Positions 62,803 through 64,000 of a stretch of DNA of 64,000 bases are shown piece after piece. Under the pieces are notes generated by a model that made no database searches, was not told the origin of the DNA, and worked only from the letters and a program-made list of their open reading frames with translations. Every line of letters starts with the position of its first letter. Position 1 is the first letter of the stretch. Source of the DNA: UBA1351 sp963677625 (GTDB lineage Bacteria > Bacillota > Clostridia > Lachnospirales > Vallitaleaceae). The DNA lies in NCBI GenBank assembly GCA_963677625.2, contig CAXXSW010000011.1:186001-250000 (forward strand), read 5' to 3'. A program made the position numbers and the translations under genes.

Positions 62803-64000
62803 ATGAAACAAACACTTAATGGACAATGGTCTATGAGAAAAGTTGGACAAGATGATGCTTATCCAGCCTATGTACCTGTCAATATGTATGAGGTTTTATA
62901 TGAAAATGGATTAATTGAGGACCCTTTTTATGGAGAGAATGATCAGATTTATCGGTCTTTGTCAGATGATGATTATGAGTTCTACCGTGACTTTGAAATG
63001 GATGAAGCCATGCTTGCCCATGAAAAAGTAGAAATCGAATTTTTGGGACTGGATACTTTAGCAAGTGTATATATTAATGAAGAACCGGTTCTTGAAACCA
63101 ATAATATGCATAGGACCTATCGTTTGAATGTTAAACCATACCTAAAATTCGGGACTAATCATATTCGTATATATTTTGCATCACCCAACCAGTTTATCGC
63201 TAAGGAACATGCTAAAGATCCCTTATGGGGAGTCAGCTCAACTATGGAAGGCTATGGTCATCTTAGAAAAGGTCATCATATGTTTGGATGGGATTGGGGG
63301 CCACAATTACCTGATATGGGGATTTGGCGAGATGTCAACCTATATGGAATCAGTAAGGGCAGACTTGAAGATTTCTACGTTATACAAAAGCATGGTCAAG
63401 ACAAGGTAGAGCTTCAGGTGCAAATTAGTGGTAAAGATCTAGTTGAAGATAGTAAGATTTACGTTAGTTTGTTAGACAAAGAGGGGGAACTAGCAAATAG
63501 TATAGAGGCATCCCCTATGACTGACTTTGAAAAAAGAGGCCTGATATCAGTTGTTTATGATAAGAAAGAAGATTTATATTTAGCTAAGATGACCGTAAAC
63601 AATCCTAAGCTATGGTGGCCCAATGGTTATGGTGACCAGTATCTCTATAAGTTAAAGATTGAATTAGTGGCAGATGGTCAAGTCGCTAGTTTGATAGAAA
63701 AGCGAATTGGTCTTCGAACGATGACCCTTACCAAGGAAAAAGATCCCTGGGGCGAAACATTTGATTATACGGTGAATGGTGTCAGAATCTTTGCCATGGG
63801 TGCTGATTATATACCTGAAGATGCCCTTATTACCAGACCAAGCTATGAAAAGACTAAACGTCTGATTAAGGATTGTGCTAGGGCCAACTACAACGCCTTA
63901 AGAGTTTGGGGTGGTGGTATCTATCCTAGTGATGACCTTTTCGACCTTTGTGATGAATACGGTTTAATCATATGGGAAGACTTTATGTTTGCCTGTGGTG
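62803..64000 (+). CDS. GH2-family beta-mannosidase, N-terminal half (runs off the right edge)
   Basis: An open frame of 399 codons begins at ATG 62803 behind AGGAGGAGG and continues past base 64000, with no stop. The first part is a GH2 sugar-binding jelly roll (GQWSMRKVGQDDAYPAYVPVNMYEVL), then a beta-sandwich domain, and at the window's end the start of the catalytic barrel (NALRVWGGGIYPSDDLFDLCDEYGLIIWEDFMFACG), which is typical of beta-mannosidase. The catalytic Glu pair lies beyond the window. No signal peptide, so it is cytoplasmic and acts on imported oligosaccharide. Divergent from the AraC regulator. Confidence 0.92.
   Translation, partial: MKQTLNGQWSMRKVGQDDAYPAYVPVNMYEVLYENGLIEDPFYGENDQIYRSLSDDDYEFYRDFEMDEAMLAHEKVEIEFLGLDTLASVYINEEPVLETNNMHRTYRLNVKPYLKFGTNHIRIYFASPNQFIAKEHAKDPLWGVSSTMEGYGHLRKGHHMFGWDWGPQLPDMGIWRDVNLYGISKGRLEDFYVIQKHGQDKVELQVQISGKDLVEDSKIYVSLLDKEGELANSIEASPMTDFEKRGLISVVYDKKEDLYLAKMTVNNPKLWWPNGYGDQYLYKLKIELVADGQVASLIEKRIGLRTMTLTKEKDPWGETFDYTVNGVRIFAMGADYIPEDALITRPSYEKTKRLIKDCARANYNALRVWGGGIYPSDDLFDLCDEYGLIIWEDFMFACG

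Noticed and set aside
1..64000. CRISPR array, prophage, intact transposase, tRNA or rRNA genes
   Set aside because: No regularly spaced direct repeats, no phage structural or integrase genes, no transposase frames and no tRNA or rRNA signatures were found by reading.

Overview
The window is a gene-dense, low-GC chromosomal segment from an anaerobic member of the Bacillota, most likely class Clostridia (Lachnospirales or Vallitaleaceae-like). The grounds are: strong AGGAGG ribosome sites with ATG/TTG/GTG starts, three tRNA-sensing T-box leaders, a SufCBDSU iron-sulfur operon, the [FeFe]-hydrogenase maturase HydE, a GGGtGRT-family protein beside a NifU-like scaffold, a rubredoxin-domain protein, S-layer (SLH) proteins and a very long fused acyl-CoA dehydratase activase. 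No tRNA, rRNA, CRISPR array, prophage or intact insertion sequence was seen. It looks like ordinary core chromosome, apart from an unusual set of dispersed intergenic repeats.

Layout. 1-0.6 kb: response regulator and the start of a coupled gene (minus). 0.7-5.9 kb: sufC-B-D-S-U behind a Fur-like box. 6-10.8 kb: small membrane protein, active-site-degenerate SDR, DUF3810 metalloprotease-like protein, SLH protein, two small proteins. 11-15.5 kb: hydE, flavodoxin, rubredoxin-domain protein with a Fur/PerR-like box, dinB, nucleoid-associated protein. 15.7-19.1 kb: small membrane proteins, and a tetR plus GH13 glycosidase pair sharing a palindromic operator. 19.4-21.8 kb: a MocR-type regulator without its PLP lysine, a membrane protein and a pseudo-receiver/zinc-ribbon protein. 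21.9-23.4 kb: stand-alone trpB under a Trp T-box. 23.8-28 kb: activase. 28.5-33.4 kb: era, TPR-GGDEF, cyclophilin, truA, histidine phosphatase. 33.4-36.9 kb: SLH-transglutaminase protein, then the GGGtGRT/Fe-S scaffold pair. 37-43.4 kb: gltBD. 43.8-46.1 kb: YihY membrane protein and two hypotheticals. 46.1-50 kb: Phe T-box, pheST. 50-52.5 kb: HD-GYP and AraC regulator. 52.6-55.6 kb: queA, lepB, membrane protein, rnpB. 55.8-59.6 kb: Sel1-like protein and oligopeptide-binding lipoprotein. 59.8-61.8 kb: Lys T-box and lysS. 61.8-64 kb: AraC regulator divergent from a GH2 beta-mannosidase that runs off the window.

Themes. Fe-S biology is strong (Suf machinery, HydE, scaffold/GGGtGRT, glutamate synthase, activase), and the suf and rubredoxin promoters carry similar Fur/PerR-type boxes. 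Amino-acid supply and tRNA charging are tied together by T-boxes reading Trp (TGG), Phe (TTC) and Lys (AAA).

The most unusual signal is a set of structured intergenic repeats, about 90-120 bp each (two related families plus a variant; six units at five places). Each locus begins just after the T-tract of a hairpin terminator. This looks like a small non-autonomous element or structured RNA module with a preference for terminators, and I do not recognise it as a described family. Several other proteins have lost their expected catalytic or phospho-acceptor residues while staying intact open frames, which points to regulatory or binding roles.
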